Shown: positions 37,734 to 47,583 of the stretch, one piece after another
How the letters are laid out: each line of letters starts with the position of its first letter
Numbering within the stretch: the first letter of the stretch is position 1
Source of the DNA: Ferrovum myxofaciens
GTDB lineage: Bacteria; Pseudomonadota; Gammaproteobacteria; Burkholderiales; Ferrovaceae
NCBI RefSeq assembly: GCF_000735045.1
Contig: NZ_JPOQ01000016.1
Span: 1 to 64,000 of the forward strand
DNA length: 64,000 nucleotides
Direction of reading: 5' to 3'
Position numbers and translations under genes: made by a program
The notes under the pieces: generated by a model
The model's database searches: none
Seen by the model: only the letters and a program-made list of their open reading frames with translations
What the model was told of the DNA's origin: nothing

Positions 37734-38536
37734 CACGCCCTTCACTCCCGGAAGAATGGAAAACAGTCGCTCAGGACATTGCCCGTGCCTGGATCGATCA
37801 ACTCTGTCTGCCCGTTCCAGCACATGGCCCCACCAACATCGCAACTGCCTATCAATTGCAGGAGGCCATTCTGAACCATCTGAAGGAACCCATCGGGGCC
37901 TGGAAAGTGGGGATCAACCCCGATGGAGGAGTGTGGGGCTCACCCCTGCCCTGCACAGCGCTTAAAACCTCACATTCTCTTTTATCTTTTCCTCCTGGGG
38001 CTATCCGGGGCCTGGAGGTGGAACTGGCCTTCCGTCTCTCGCCAAAAGTTCTCGAAGAGAAAAAACCTATGTCTGAAGAAACGTTTTTGCATGAAGGTAT
38101 CCTTGAAATGGCTTGTGCCATTGAAGTGGTTTCCAGTCGTTTTCTGGGTTGGCCCCATATTCCTGAATTTTGGAAACTGTCAGACCTGCAGAACCATGGC
38201 GCGCTTTTGCTGGGTTCGCCTGCACCTTATGACCCAGATTTCCCCTATCTGACCCCGCCCGTCTCTCTTCAGGTAGGAGGCAACGAACAGGCCAAATTCC
38301 CTTCCGGCAACCCTGCCGGGGACCCGCGCACCCTTCTCCAACCCTTTCTTCAACAATGTCGCGAACGAGGCATCCCCATGGAACCTCATCACTGGATTAC
38401 CACGGGGAGTTATTCGGGAGTTTATTTTATCAAGAATTCCGAATGTATTCAGGCAACTCTGGGCGATCTTGGCCCATTGACCGCCACTTTGTTGTCGTCA
38501 TCCCGAGAGTCGGCTACAATGGACAAGTCTGCTTGA
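37730..38536 (+). CDS. 2-keto-4-pentenoate hydratase/fumarylacetoacetase-family protein
   Basis: A 268-residue protein of the fumarylacetoacetase-hydratase fold. It has GLEVELAFRLSP near 90-101 (acidic metal-binding strand), EMACAIEVVSSRF, and a late TGSYSGVYFI strand. These enzymes act on beta-keto or 2-hydroxydienoate substrates, but the specific reaction is not clear. An ATGA overlap joins it to the metallo-hydrolase, and the PA2779 gene follows 31 bases later. No ring-cleavage genes are nearby, so an aromatic degradation role is not supported. Confidence 0.8.
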   Translation: MTRPSLPEEWKTVAQDIARAWIDQLCLPVPAHGPTNIATAYQLQEAILNHLKEPIGAWKVGINPDGGVWGSPLPCTALKTSHSLLSFPPGAIRGLEVELAFRLSPKVLEEKKPMSEETFLHEGILEMACAIEVVSSRFLGWPHIPEFWKLSDLQNHGALLLGSPAPYDPDFPYLTPPVSLQVGGNEQAKFPSGNPAGDPRTLLQPFLQQCRERGIPMEPHHWITTGSYSGVYFIKNSECIQATLGDLGPLTATLLSSSRESATMDKSA

Positions 38537-38567
38537 AATAGACAAGCCAGTTTGAAAGGAGAGTGTC

Positions 38568-38966
38568 ATGAAACCATGGATTCGTACCGTGATCGTTAAT
38601 GTCTGTTCCCTTACCTTGCTGGGGGGGAGTCTGGTGGCCCATGCCGAACTCATTCCCAGCACCCAACTCAACCCGGCTCCCTCGCCCAGTGCAACCCCCG
38701 ATGCAAATCGCCCGCTGACACCCGATGAAGACCGTCAAGCCGTACAACACTTTGTAGACCGCGCTGAAGTACAGAAAAAGATTCAAGAATTAGGTCTGGG
38801 TTCTATCATTACAGCTCAGCGTCTCTCTCTGCTCAGCGACAGTGAAGCGCGGAATCTGGCCAATAAAATTCGGGAAATGCCGGCGGGAGGAAGTTTCTCC
38901 AGTTTGACCACCACGGACATCATCATCATCTTGTTGGTCGCAATCCTGCTCGTTCTGATTGTTTGA
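38568..38966 (+). CDS. PA2779 family protein
   Basis: A 132-residue protein with an N-terminal signal (about 1-26, ending in AHA before E). The middle is a proline- and serine-rich region. A short conserved core around DEDRQAVQHFVDR lies at about 54-66, and a C-terminal transmembrane helix ends ILLVAILLVLIV. This is the layout of the PA2779 family, which is found next to PA2778-type cysteine peptidases. AAGGAG precedes the ATG. A role as a membrane partner of the next gene is inferred from the pairing. Confidence 0.85.
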   Translation: MKPWIRTVIVNVCSLTLLGGSLVAHAELIPSTQLNPAPSPSATPDANRPLTPDEDRQAVQHFVDRAEVQKKIQELGLGSIITAQRLSLLSDSEARNLANKIREMPAGGSFSSLTTTDIIIILLVAILLVLIV

Positions 38967-39903
38967 ATCGTTACAGCGCTGGCGTCTCCCTTCGGGTGCT
39001 TGGGCAGCGCTGATCCTCCTGTTGGCTGGATGCGCATCCCATCCGACCCTTCCTGAATTGCCTGAGGCACTCCCCTCCACGGTCATACTCGCCCGGGTAC
39101 CCTTTTTTCCGGATGACAAGGATTGGTGCGGACCTGCCGCATTGGCCAGTAGCCTCTCCTGGGCAGGACAACCGGTTTCTCCCCAGGAACTGGTTCCCCA
39201 TGTGTACTCTCCCGCTTTGCACGGTTCTCTGCCCTTGGACCTGATCGGGGCAACTCGCCAGCAGGGCCTCATCCCTTTTCTTCTGACACCCAGTCTTTCT
39301 GCGCTGTTGATAGAAGTCGCCCATGACCATCCGGTGTTGATCTTGCAGAAGATCGGATTACTGGAAGGGAGTTGGCACTATGCAGTGGTCATCGGATATG
39401 ACCTACCCACCCAAACCCTATGGCTTCATTCCGGAACAAAGGAACGTCTATCGGAGACCTTTGCTGAATTTGAGAAATCCTGGCGCCCTGGAGGAAATTG
39501 GGCTCTGGTTATTACCGCTGCGGGCACGGTGCCTGCCAGTGCCACGGAAAATACCTATCTGACACAGATTGTGCCCCTGGAAAATTTTGCTCCCAATCTG
39601 GCTGCACAGGGGTATCACAACGCCCTGACACGCTGGCCGGAAAGTTACCGCGCCTGGATGGGATTGGGTGCCCTGGCTTTTCAGGCCCATCGTTACCCGG
39701 AAGCGCTGGTAGATTACCAGGAAGTCACTCGGGCACACCCCTTGGAAGGCGATGCTTTTAATAATCTGGCGGAAACCTGGCGCGCACTGGGAAACCTTCC
39801 GGCTGCCCGTGAAGCGATCACCAAGGCTCTGTCACTGGGCGATGTTCATCGCTCTCTCTATGAAAAAACCCTTAAGGAAATCAACGAGACGCAGGAAAAA
39901 TAA
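38959..39903 (+). CDS. PA2778 family C39-like cysteine peptidase
   Basis: A 314-residue exported lipoprotein: a basic N-terminus, the hydrophobic stretch ALILLLAGC and a lipobox. The C39-like core has the catalytic cysteine in DWCGPAAL (about 54-61) and a histidine in SWHYAVVIGYD. C-terminal TPR-like repeats follow (about 210-300). A TTG start overlaps the preceding gene by eight bases, so the pair is coupled. The family may process or secrete small proteins, but the substrate is not known. The next features are two tRNA genes on the opposite strand. Confidence 0.87.
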   Translation: MFESLQRWRLPSGAWAALILLLAGCASHPTLPELPEALPSTVILARVPFFPDDKDWCGPAALASSLSWAGQPVSPQELVPHVYSPALHGSLPLDLIGATRQQGLIPFLLTPSLSALLIEVAHDHPVLILQKIGLLEGSWHYAVVIGYDLPTQTLWLHSGTKERLSETFAEFEKSWRPGGNWALVITAAGTVPASATENTYLTQIVPLENFAPNLAAQGYHNALTRWPESYRAWMGLGALAFQAHRYPEALVDYQEVTRAHPLEGDAFNNLAETWRALGNLPAAREAITKALSLGDVHRSLYEKTLKEINETQEK

Positions 39904-39917
39904 GGCGAAGAAAGAGG

Positions 39918-39991
39918 TGGAGGCGCGAGCCGGAGTCGAACCGACCTACATGGATTTGCAATCCAGTGCATAACCGCTTTGCTATCGCGCC
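39918..39991 (-). tRNA. tRNA-Cys (GCA)
   Basis: A 74-nucleotide tRNA read on the minus strand. It begins GGCGCGATAGCAAAGCGG and has the anticodon loop ATTGCAAA with anticodon GCA, a T-arm GGTTCGACTCC and an encoded CCA end. Sequence and length match bacterial tRNA-Cys. Confidence 0.97.
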
Positions 39992-40008
39992 TGGGGAAAG
40001 AATGAAAA

Positions 40009-40084
40009 TGGAGCGGGAGACGAGTCTCGAACTCGCGACCTCAACCTTGGCAAGGTTGCGCTCTACCAACTGAGCTACTCCCGC
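40009..40084 (-). tRNA. tRNA-Gly (GCC)
   Basis: A 76-nucleotide tRNA read on the minus strand. The acceptor stem GCGGGAG pairs with CTCCCGC, the D-arm is AGCTCAGTTGGTAGAGC, the anticodon is GCC in TTGCCAA, and CCA is encoded. It is 17 bases upstream of tRNA-Cys and probably in the same transcript. Confidence 0.97.
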
Positions 40085-40226
40085 GAAAGATCAACATTCT
40101 AACCATCTCTTGAGTTGGCGTCAAATCCCCTTTCATATTTAGTGATCTCACCACTGGCCAATAGTGGTACATTACCCATGGGGCTTGGCGTGTGGCCCTC
40201 TTATGACATCATGATTTGGAGGATCC

Positions 40227-41354
40227 ATGTTTTTTTCTAATAAAAAGAAGGATGATGCGTGGCACAAGGAACGTCGTGGGCTAGAGCAACAGTTGGAGCA
40301 AGAACAGTCCGAAGTGGAACGTTTGCAAGGATTACTGGAGGACAAGGAACGTCAGTTGCAATCAAAAGTTCAGGAGTTGGCGCTCAAACAGTCCTTGCTC
40401 CATCATCTGGACAGTTTCGGACATTCCATCACGGATGTTCAAACCAGTTTTGCGGGATTGTCCGAATCCATGCGGCGCGAGGAAGAACAAGCGATCAAGG
40501 CCCAAGGTGTCTCGATCACCAGTCGTACCGCCGTGGAAAGAATTTCCACTAATTTGGTCGCACTGTCCTCGGCTTCTCAGAAAACAGCCGAACAGGTGGA
40601 TCGTCTCGATGGACGAGCCCAGGAAATCATCCGGATCATTCAGTTGATCAAGGAAGTGGCTGACCAAACCAATCTGCTGGCCTTGAATGCGGCCATCGAG
40701 GCTGCCCGCGCTGGCGAACAGGGACGTGGATTTGCAGTGGTTGCCGATGAGGTGCGCAAACTGGCAGAGCGGACGGCTAACGCCACCGGAGAAATTTCTC
40801 GTCTGGTAGAACAGATTCGTTCCGACAGTTCCATCAGCCGCACCCAAATGACCCAGTTAGCCCAACAATCCGTGGACTACAGTCATGAAGGTCAAGAAAC
40901 CGCCACTACCATGCGTTCTGTTCTGGATATCTCCAGCAGCATGGAGAAAGCCATTGCTGCAACAGCCCTGCGCGCCTTTTGTGAACTGGCCAAGATCGAC
41001 CACCTGGTCTTCAAGTTTCACGTTTATCGGGTCTTGCTTGGGATTTCTCATGAAAAGTCCCACCAGTTTTCCAACCATACCCAATGCCGTCTGGGCAAAT
41101 GGTATTACGAAGGGGAAGGACGGGCAAATTTCTCAAAATTTCCAGGCTACAGTGAAATCGATGCACCTCATGTTCAGGTACACGAGCATGCTCTTCGTGC
41201 TCTGACTGCTCATGAAGGAGGTCAGCATGCCTTGGTGGCCAATCATGTGGAAAAGATGGAGAGCGCCAGTCTGGGGGTTATGACCGGACTGGAAAAGATG
41301 GCGGCCAGCAGTGAGGCTCACAGCGACATTCTTTGCGCCACTCAGGAACAATAA
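40227..41354 (+). CDS. Soluble chemoreceptor-like protein with CZB domain
   Basis: A 375-residue cytoplasmic methyl-accepting protein with no membrane segment. An N-terminal coiled coil (about 10-70) is followed by the signalling domain with [20 protein letters not shown], the CheA/CheW-contact tip, at about 148-167. The C-terminus is a CZB zinc-binding domain: [22 protein letters not shown] and two later histidines are the expected ligands. CZB receptors have been linked to zinc or hypochlorite sensing. GGAGG stands before the ATG. No other chemotaxis genes are nearby. Confidence 0.92.
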   Translation: MFFSNKKKDDAWHKERRGLEQQLEQEQSEVERLQGLLEDKERQLQSKVQELALKQSLLHHLDSFGHSITDVQTSFAGLSESMRREEEQAIKAQGVSITSRTAVERISTNLVALSSASQKTAEQVDRLDGRAQEIIRIIQLIKEVADQTNLLALNAAIEAARAGEQGRGFAVVADEVRKLAERTANATGEISRLVEQIRSDSSISRTQMTQLAQQSVDYSHEGQETATTMRSVLDISSSMEKAIAATALRAFCELAKIDHLVFKFHVYRVLLGISHEKSHQFSNHTQCRLGKWYYEGEGRANFSKFPGYSEIDAPHVQVHEHALRALTAHEGGQHALVANHVEKMESASLGVMTGLEKMAASSEAHSDILCATQEQ

Positions 41355-41361
41355 GCATGCT

Positions 41362-41937
41362 TCAAGTGCGGGTGGCTGCTCCCGCCTTGATCGCCATTTG
41401 GAGATAGTAGGCCATGGAGATCAAGGTTAGTGCGGAAGCCACCCAAAGAGCGAAGGAACCAATCCAGTGACAGGGAATGAAGCCGAACAGGGGATGGTCG
41501 TACAGTAGAAAAGGGATTGCCACCATCTGTGCAGCAGTTTTCACTTTACCCAAAGTAGAAACAGCGACATTGGCACTCTTGCCGAGATGAGCCATCCATT
41601 CGCGCAAGGCTGAAATGGTGATTTCCCGACCGATAATGATGAGAGCCAGAACCGAGGGGGCGCGTTGCAGGTCTACGAGAACGATCAGGGCGGCCATGAC
41701 CATCAATTTATCTACCACAGGATCGAGAAAAGCTCCAAATGCAGTGGTCTGGTTAAGGCGACGCGCCAGGTAACCATCGAAAGCATCGGTCAAAGCGGCG
41801 AGCACGAAGAGAGCAGCCGCAGCCAGTCCAGAGTAAGGAACCGCTAGCCAATGATCCGGAAAATAGGATACGCCCACGAACAATGGGATCAGTAGCAGGC
41901 GCAATAGCGTGAGCAGATTGGGAATGGTCATCAACAT
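41362..41937 (-). CDS. pgsA: CDP-diacylglycerol-glycerol-3-phosphate phosphatidyltransferase
   Basis: PgsA, 191 residues, forms phosphatidylglycerol phosphate at the inner membrane. The CDP-alcohol phosphotransferase motif is complete as DAFDGYLARR, G and DPVVDKLM, matching DGx2ARx8Gx3Dx3D. About five membrane helices are visible. Start could be ATG 41937 or the ATG two codons later. It is the last gene of the lepA-to-pgsA cluster, 12 bases after uvrC. Confidence 0.95.
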   Translation of the reverse strand: MLMTIPNLLTLLRLLLIPLFVGVSYFPDHWLAVPYSGLAAAALFVLAALTDAFDGYLARRLNQTTAFGAFLDPVVDKLMVMAALIVLVDLQRAPSVLALIIIGREITISALREWMAHLGKSANVAVSTLGKVKTAAQMVAIPFLLYDHPLFGFIPCHWIGSFALWVASALTLISMAYYLQMAIKAGAATRT

Positions 41938-41949
41938 GATGTGCTCATT

Positions 41950-43773
41950 CTACCCATTCCTGTCCGGTGCGCCATGTAAAGTCACATATATTTTACGGGC
42001 CAGAGCGTCTCCAATGCCAGAAACTGCCGCCATATCTGCTTCACTGGCCCGTTCCACTCCCCTCAACCCCCCAAATTGCTGCAATAAGAGATGTCGGCGT
42101 TTATCTCCTATGCCCGGAATATCCTGCAACAATGAATGTTCCTGGCGTTTTTGACGGCGCTGACGATGTCCAGAGACGGCAAAACGATGCGCTTCATCCC
42201 GAATCGCCTGAATCAAATGAAAACCAAGATTTTCCGGAGCCAGATGTCGTTCGGTAGCATGACCTTGTATCCACAGAGTCTCTGCGCCAACCTTTCGGGC
42301 GGGTCCCTTGGCAATGCTTAATACGGGGATCTGCAGGTCTAGGATCCGCAATACCTCAGTGGCCACGGCGAGTTGCCCTTTACCACCATCGATCAGAAGA
42401 AGATCAGGGAGTGGAAGCGATTCCCCCCGATCTCGATAGCGTCGTTCCAGAGCGACTCGCATGGCGCCATAATCATCTCCGGGAGTGATGCCATCGATGT
42501 GATATTGGCGATAGGATTGCTTGTGGGGGCGGCCCTGCTGGAAAACCACACAGGAAGCCACCGTTGCCTCGCCTTGCGTATGACTGATATCGAAACATTC
42601 CATGCGCATGGGTAGAGCGTCCAGTTCCAACACTTGCTGTAGTGTCTGCAAGCGTTGTTCTTCGTGCAGACGCTGCGATTGGTGCTGAGCCCAGGCCTGT
42701 TGCGCATTGGTCAGCGCTCCCTCCAACCAGACACGACGCATTCCACGGGGAGCCTGGACCCACGAAATACGCCGCCCAATTCTTTCGCTCATCCACTGCA
42801 GCAATTCGGAAGAAGGCACAGGATGATTTGAAATGATCTGGGCAGGGGGAGGATATTCTCCATAATGTTGAGTCAAAAAAGCTTCCATCACCTGGGCAAC
42901 CGTGGCGGTCTCGGCATGATCGGGAAACAGATTTCGGTCGCCGATATGGCGTCCTTGGCGAATCATGGTCAAATTCAGAACGAATTCCTGCTCTTGGCAT
43001 ACCAGGGCTAATATATCCACATCTCGTGCCACCCCTGTGGAAACGGTTTGCTGGGTGAGCACCTGTTGAATGAGGGAAATGCGATCACGCAAAAGTGCTG
43101 CATTCTCGAAATTCAATGCCTGGGCCTCTTGATTCATGCGGTCTCGCAGGTCATTCAAAATCCTCTGCTCCTTTCCCTTGAGAAAATCTTCGGTTTGCTG
43201 AATGGCCAGAGCGTACTCGGCGGCTCCGATCAATCCGACGCAAGGCGCAGAACATCGCTTGATTTGATACTCGAGACAAGGGCGGGTTCTATTCTTGAAA
43301 GTGCTTTCATCACAAGTTCTTAAAAGAAATAGCTTCTGCAAAAACTGAAGTGCAGAGCGAGCCGCCCAGATATTGGGATAGGGACCGTAGTAATGATGGG
43401 GAGGATGCAGTTTTCCGCGATACCAGGAAAGCCGGGGAAATTCATGAGAACTCAACTGAAGGTACGGGTAGGTTTTGTCATCCCGAAAAACGATGTTGAA
43501 GCGGGGCCGATAAGTCTTGATCAAATTGCTTTCCAGCAAGAGAGCCTCGGTTTCAGAGGTCACGAGGGTCACTTCGATGGTGGCAATCAGAGAAACCAGT
43601 AAACGAATGCGCGGATTTTCCGATTCCCGTTGAAAATAGGAATCCACGCGCCGCTTTAATTGGCGCGCCTTACCGACATAAAGCAATTTTCCCTGGTGGT
43701 CGAAATAGCGATAGACCCCGGGTTGATTGGGGAGCGTGGCTCGGTAGTCGGCCAGAGAGCCTGGTTTGGTCAT
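41950..43773 (-). CDS. uvrC: Excinuclease ABC subunit C
   Basis: UvrC, 607 residues, makes both incisions in nucleotide excision repair. It has the N-terminal GIY-YIG nuclease (GVYRYFD, YVGKARQLKRRV, about 19-43), a UvrB-binding domain (about 200-235), a RNase H-like nuclease with ECFDISHTQG, and a C-terminal double helix-hairpin-helix ending GIGDALARKIY. The start overlaps the preceding gene's end by four bases. Confidence 0.97.
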   Translation of the reverse strand: MTKPGSLADYRATLPNQPGVYRYFDHQGKLLYVGKARQLKRRVDSYFQRESENPRIRLLVSLIATIEVTLVTSETEALLLESNLIKTYRPRFNIVFRDDKTYPYLQLSSHEFPRLSWYRGKLHPPHHYYGPYPNIWAARSALQFLQKLFLLRTCDESTFKNRTRPCLEYQIKRCSAPCVGLIGAAEYALAIQQTEDFLKGKEQRILNDLRDRMNQEAQALNFENAALLRDRISLIQQVLTQQTVSTGVARDVDILALVCQEQEFVLNLTMIRQGRHIGDRNLFPDHAETATVAQVMEAFLTQHYGEYPPPAQIISNHPVPSSELLQWMSERIGRRISWVQAPRGMRRVWLEGALTNAQQAWAQHQSQRLHEEQRLQTLQQVLELDALPMRMECFDISHTQGEATVASCVVFQQGRPHKQSYRQYHIDGITPGDDYGAMRVALERRYRDRGESLPLPDLLLIDGGKGQLAVATEVLRILDLQIPVLSIAKGPARKVGAETLWIQGHATERHLAPENLGFHLIQAIRDEAHRFAVSGHRQRRQKRQEHSLLQDIPGIGDKRRHLLLQQFGGLRGVERASEADMAAVSGIGDALARKIYVTLHGAPDRNG

Positions 43774-44735
43774 GCAGGACGGCGCAATTCCGGTTGCAGT
43801 GTAATCTGCTCGATGCCGTGCTGATGGATCAGGCGGGCTCGTAAAAGAGTCAATAATTCCGGCCAGTTGGTCAGCGCCTCCACCTCCAGATGCGCCGAAA
43901 GTGCCATCATCCCAGAAGTCAATGTCCAGATGTGCAGATCATGGACTGCAATGACCCCGGGTGTGTGCGCCAGTTGTTCACCGACCTCATGCAACGAAAC
44001 AGTTTTGGGTACCCCTTCCATGAGTACGTGCACTGATTCAGACAGAATCTGAAATGTGGAGTTAAGCATCAGACCGGCAACCACCAGGGATAGAATGGGA
44101 TCGATGGGCATCCACCCTGTTTGCCAGATGATGAACCCCGCAATCAGGGCTGCCAAAGAGCCCAGAAAATCCCCCAACACATGGATCAGCAATGCTCGAG
44201 TATTGAGCCCTTTTTCCATGCGTGACAACATCCAGCCATTGAGGGTATTCAAAATCATCCCCAGCACGGCCACCCCCATCACGGGAAAGGGATGAACGGG
44301 GGAAGGATGGGTGATGCGTTCAAAAGCTTCTACCGAAATGATGCCGATCACGCCCAGCAGCAATAACCCATTCAGAGCCGCAGCGATGATTTCTGCCCGT
44401 TGCAAACCATAACTGTGACGTTGGGTGGGGGGTCGTTTACCGATCCAGACCGCCAGAGTTCCCAAGCCTAGTGACAGTGCATCGGAAACCATGTGGCCCG
44501 CATCGGAAAGCAACGCCAGGGAACCCGACCACCATCCTGTGAAAGCCTCTACCAAGGCAAAGGCAACCGTCAGAATCAGTGCAACCAACATGGCTCTAGT
44601 CGTGGCTGGACGAGCTCCATGATGAACATGGTCCGCAGGATCGTGATGCTGGTGCGCCTGCTGCGTTCCTCTCTTCGTGTGACTCCGGTGTCCTGATCCC
44701 GGCCCATGGGAATGGGAATGATGGCCCAACCCCAT
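43770..44735 (-). CDS. Cation diffusion facilitator family metal exporter
   Basis: A 321-residue CDF transporter with six membrane helices. The N-terminus is very rich in histidine (about 1-45, many HH, HSH and HHD groups) and probably binds metal. The helix pair SDAGHMVSDALSLGLG carries the HxxxD metal site, and a cytoplasmic C-terminal domain is present. It likely exports zinc or a similar divalent cation in exchange for protons. The start at 44735 directly follows the nagZ stop, so the longer frame is rejected. Its place between nagZ and uvrC is not a usual partner arrangement. Confidence 0.93.
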   Translation of the reverse strand: MGLGHHSHSHGPGSGHRSHTKRGTQQAHQHHDPADHVHHGARPATTRAMLVALILTVAFALVEAFTGWWSGSLALLSDAGHMVSDALSLGLGTLAVWIGKRPPTQRHSYGLQRAEIIAAALNGLLLLGVIGIISVEAFERITHPSPVHPFPVMGVAVLGMILNTLNGWMLSRMEKGLNTRALLIHVLGDFLGSLAALIAGFIIWQTGWMPIDPILSLVVAGLMLNSTFQILSESVHVLMEGVPKTVSLHEVGEQLAHTPGVIAVHDLHIWTLTSGMMALSAHLEVEALTNWPELLTLLRARLIHQHGIEQITLQPELRRPA

Positions 44736-44736
44736 G

Positions 44737-45759
44737 TTATTCTTCCATGCCCTGAAGACGCCGGTGCGCCTCATGATAGTCTCGCTCCCGTTGGAAAAGT
44801 GGCGCATCGGAGGTAGCGCGCATTTTCATCCAGCGCTGTGCAAGTTGCGGCGAAAAAGAAATTCTTTCCAAACTTTCAAGCACTTGTTCAGAAGCTGATA
44901 CATCATTGCACACCAGAACGGCATCGCAACCCGCATCCAAGGCCAGGTGGGTACGTTCCTCCGCCCCTCCTCCCCAGGTAACGGCACCACCCATGGTGAG
45001 ATCATCGCTAAGGATCATGCCTTCGAATCCCCAGCGTTGGCGTAACAGTGTCTGCAACCAGAAGGGGGAAAAGCCGGCGGGTTCCGGTGCAATGGCAGAA
45101 TACAGAACATGCGCCGGCATGAGTGCCCCCACTCCCGCACAGTCCAGTAGCGCCCGGAATGGAATGAGATCGGCGGATTCCAGTTCGTCCCAGGTGCGTT
45201 CATCCACAGGCAAACCGAGGTGGGAGTCCACAGTCACGTGACCATGACCAGGAAAATGTTTGACCACGGCACTCATACCCTGCCCACGCAATCCCCGTAC
45301 CAAAGCTCGAGCCAAGGCGCAAACGCGCGTTGGCTCACGGTGCAATGAACGATTTCCAATCACTGCACTGCGTCCATAATCGAGATCAAGAACCGGCGTA
45401 AAGGAAAAGTCGACCCCCAATTGGGTCAGTTCCCAGGCCAGGACCGTTCCACAATCGGTGGCCCATCCTTCGGCCCGCGCGGGATCCTGCTCATGGAGAG
45501 CACCCACGCTTCCCATGGCCGGGATCGCCGTCATCTCTGAGCGAAACCGTTGCACCCTGCCTCCCTCATGGTCCACCGCCACCAGCAATTCGGGACGCAC
45601 GGCGCGCAGGGAACGGATCAAATGGGTAACCTGTGCCGAATTCTCATAATTACGCGAAAAAAGGATGATTCCCCCAGTTGCAGGATGACGCAATAGATCC
45701 TTTTCTTCGGGCCGAAGTTCTAGCCCGGCAACATCCAGCATCACAGGTCCCAGATTCAT
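44737..45759 (-). CDS. nagZ: Beta-N-acetylhexosaminidase
   Basis: NagZ, 340 residues, a GH3 enzyme removing N-acetylglucosamine from muropeptides in peptidoglycan recycling. VVKHFPGHGHVTVDSH (about 165-180) contains the KHFPGHG motif with the catalytic histidine loop, and the nucleophilic aspartate is in MILSDDLTMGG. The ATG overlaps the acpS end by four bases. Confidence 0.96.
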   Translation of the reverse strand: MNLGPVMLDVAGLELRPEEKDLLRHPATGGIILFSRNYENSAQVTHLIRSLRAVRPELLVAVDHEGGRVQRFRSEMTAIPAMGSVGALHEQDPARAEGWATDCGTVLAWELTQLGVDFSFTPVLDLDYGRSAVIGNRSLHREPTRVCALARALVRGLRGQGMSAVVKHFPGHGHVTVDSHLGLPVDERTWDELESADLIPFRALLDCAGVGALMPAHVLYSAIAPEPAGFSPFWLQTLLRQRWGFEGMILSDDLTMGGAVTWGGGAEERTHLALDAGCDAVLVCNDVSASEQVLESLERISFSPQLAQRWMKMRATSDAPLFQRERDYHEAHRRLQGMEE

Positions 45760-46136
45760 GTTCCCTCCAGCACCACGCAGGCAAATGCATGAGATTTTTC
45801 ATCCGTGATGGAAAGCCAGGTTCGGGTAATACCTCTAGCCTGCAACCAGACTCCGAGCGGTTCCTCAAAAACCAGTTGGGGTGCGCCCAACGCATTGTGG
45901 GCTGTTCCAATGGACCGCCACAGCACCGGCGCGCGCATGCCCGTTCCAACCGCCTTGGAAAAGGCTTCTTTGGCGGCAAAACGTTTGGCAAGGAAGCGTT
46001 CCGGGGCGGCTTGCCGAGAAAACTCTGTCTGTTCCTCCGGTGTCAGAAGGTACTTCAGAAAGCGTTCGCCATGACGCTTCCATACCCCGTCGATCCGCTC
46101 CAGGGAAACCAGATCTACCCCCATGCCCAGTATCAT
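45756..46136 (-). CDS. acpS: Holo-[acyl-carrier-protein] synthase
   Basis: AcpS, 126 residues, attaches phosphopantetheine to acyl carrier protein. It begins [15 protein letters not shown] with the catalytic aspartate, and [15 protein letters not shown] contains the glutamate and lysine of the active site. An ATGA overlap joins it with pdxJ and with nagZ. Confidence 0.96.
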   Translation of the reverse strand: MILGMGVDLVSLERIDGVWKRHGERFLKYLLTPEEQTEFSRQAAPERFLAKRFAAKEAFSKAVGTGMRAPVLWRSIGTAHNALGAPQLVFEEPLGVWLQARGITRTWLSITDEKSHAFACVVLEGT

Positions 46137-46858
46137 GCCGTAGCCCCAAGAATGAGGGCTTTCATTTCACGCACTGCGCTTTCCCATCCTACAAAAAGTG
46201 CATGGGCCACAATGGCATGACCTATATTGAGTTCACGAATCAAGGGTAACGCTGCCACCGGTCGGGTATTGTGGTAGTTCAGTCCATGCCCGGCATTGAC
46301 CCTCAGACCCAGACGGGTGCCCAGTTCGGTAGCATTGCGAATCCGTTCCAACTCCTTTTGTATCTCTTCTTCTCCATCCATTTCGGCATACTGCCCGGTG
46401 TGCAACTCCACCACCGGAGCGCCTGCAGCCCGTGCCGCTTCCAGTTGATCCCGATCCGCATTGATGAACAGGGAAACACGCACCCCTGCGGCCGCCAAAA
46501 CCGTACAGGCATGGCGTACCCGTTCAAACTGCTGAACCACGTCCAATCCCCCTTCCGTGGTCAATTCCTGACGTCGTTCCGGTACAAGACAGGCGTCATG
46601 GGGACGGATGCGCGTCGCGATGGCCAGCATTTCATCGGTCACTGCCATTTCCAGATTCATCCGAATGGTCAACACCTCCCGCAGAATTTCCAGATCACGG
46701 TCCTGAATGTGACGTCGATCCTCACGCAGGTGCAGAGTAATGGCATCAGCACCGGCATATTCGGCCAGCAATGCGGCTCGTACCGGACTGGGATAACGGG
46801 TGCCACGAGCCTGACGAAGCGTGGCAATATGATCGATATTTACGCCCAGTTGGATCAT
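46133..46858 (-). CDS. pdxJ: Pyridoxine 5'-phosphate synthase
   Basis: PdxJ, 241 residues, condenses 1-deoxyxylulose-5-phosphate and 3-amino-2-oxopropyl phosphate to vitamin B6 phosphate. The N-terminus [17 protein letters not shown] and the [16 protein letters not shown] loop are family signatures. [15 protein letters not shown] lies near the end. It overlaps recO and acpS by four bases each. Confidence 0.97.
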   Translation of the reverse strand: MIQLGVNIDHIATLRQARGTRYPSPVRAALLAEYAGADAITLHLREDRRHIQDRDLEILREVLTIRMNLEMAVTDEMLAIATRIRPHDACLVPERRQELTTEGGLDVVQQFERVRHACTVLAAAGVRVSLFINADRDQLEAARAAGAPVVELHTGQYAEMDGEEEIQKELERIRNATELGTRLGLRVNAGHGLNYHNTRPVAALPLIRELNIGHAIVAHALFVGWESAVREMKALILGATA

Positions 46859-47583
46859 AACGTGGGAATCTCCTGAAGAATACGACGGGTATGCAATTCT
46901 TGCCCTCCCAAATGAACCTGGAGCAACCAGCGCATGACCCGCTTACATTCCTGGGCGGAACGTGGGTCCCCATAGTTACCTTTGGCCATGTCCAGCAGGG
47001 TCTTGCCGTGGCATTGTACTGCATTCTCCTGGCCCGGTCCGAGCCGGACGACTGCACCATCCCGATCCAAACCATAAAGAACTTCAGCAACCACGGGCAG
47101 GTTTGTCAGAGATTCCCGATCCAGAACGGGGGCAACCCCCAGACTTTGCAATAATTCATACTCAAATGTCCGCAAAATGGGTTCCTGTGTCGGCTCCAGC
47201 GCCAAACGGAACAATGCCCGTCCGTAGGACTCGAACAGAAGTTCCTGATTATCCTCCGGAACCACCATACGAAAAAGCAATTCATTGAGATAAAATCCAC
47301 AAAATAATGCCCGTCCCTGCAATAAAGGTTGTCCCCCTTGCCATTCAGCACTTTTCAGAATGCGCAGTCCTTCCTGGCCGTACCATACCAGATGAAGGGG
47401 TTGGAAGGGTTGCAATACCCCGCGCAGGGCAGCACGGGGGCGTCGGACGCCCTTGGCTACCAGAGAAATTCGTCCGTTGTGCGGGGTAAGAACCTCCACC
47501 ACCAGACTGGTTTCGCGCCAAGGAGTGGTATGGAGAACGAAGCCCTGATCTTCGTGGGTCGTCCCGCGTTTTTCAGAAGTCAT
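46855..47583 (-). CDS. recO: DNA repair protein RecO
   Basis: RecO, 242 residues, loads RecA at gaps with RecR. It has an N-terminal OB fold ([20 protein letters not shown]) and a C-terminal helical part. The zinc cysteines known in some homologues are not evident. The ATG at 47583 overlaps the era stop region by 11 bases, and the longer upstream frame is rejected. Confidence 0.95.
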   Translation of the reverse strand: MTSEKRGTTHEDQGFVLHTTPWRETSLVVEVLTPHNGRISLVAKGVRRPRAALRGVLQPFQPLHLVWYGQEGLRILKSAEWQGGQPLLQGRALFCGFYLNELLFRMVVPEDNQELLFESYGRALFRLALEPTQEPILRTFEYELLQSLGVAPVLDRESLTNLPVVAEVLYGLDRDGAVVRLGPGQENAVQCHGKTLLDMAKGNYGDPRSAQECKRVMRWLLQVHLGGQELHTRRILQEIPTL

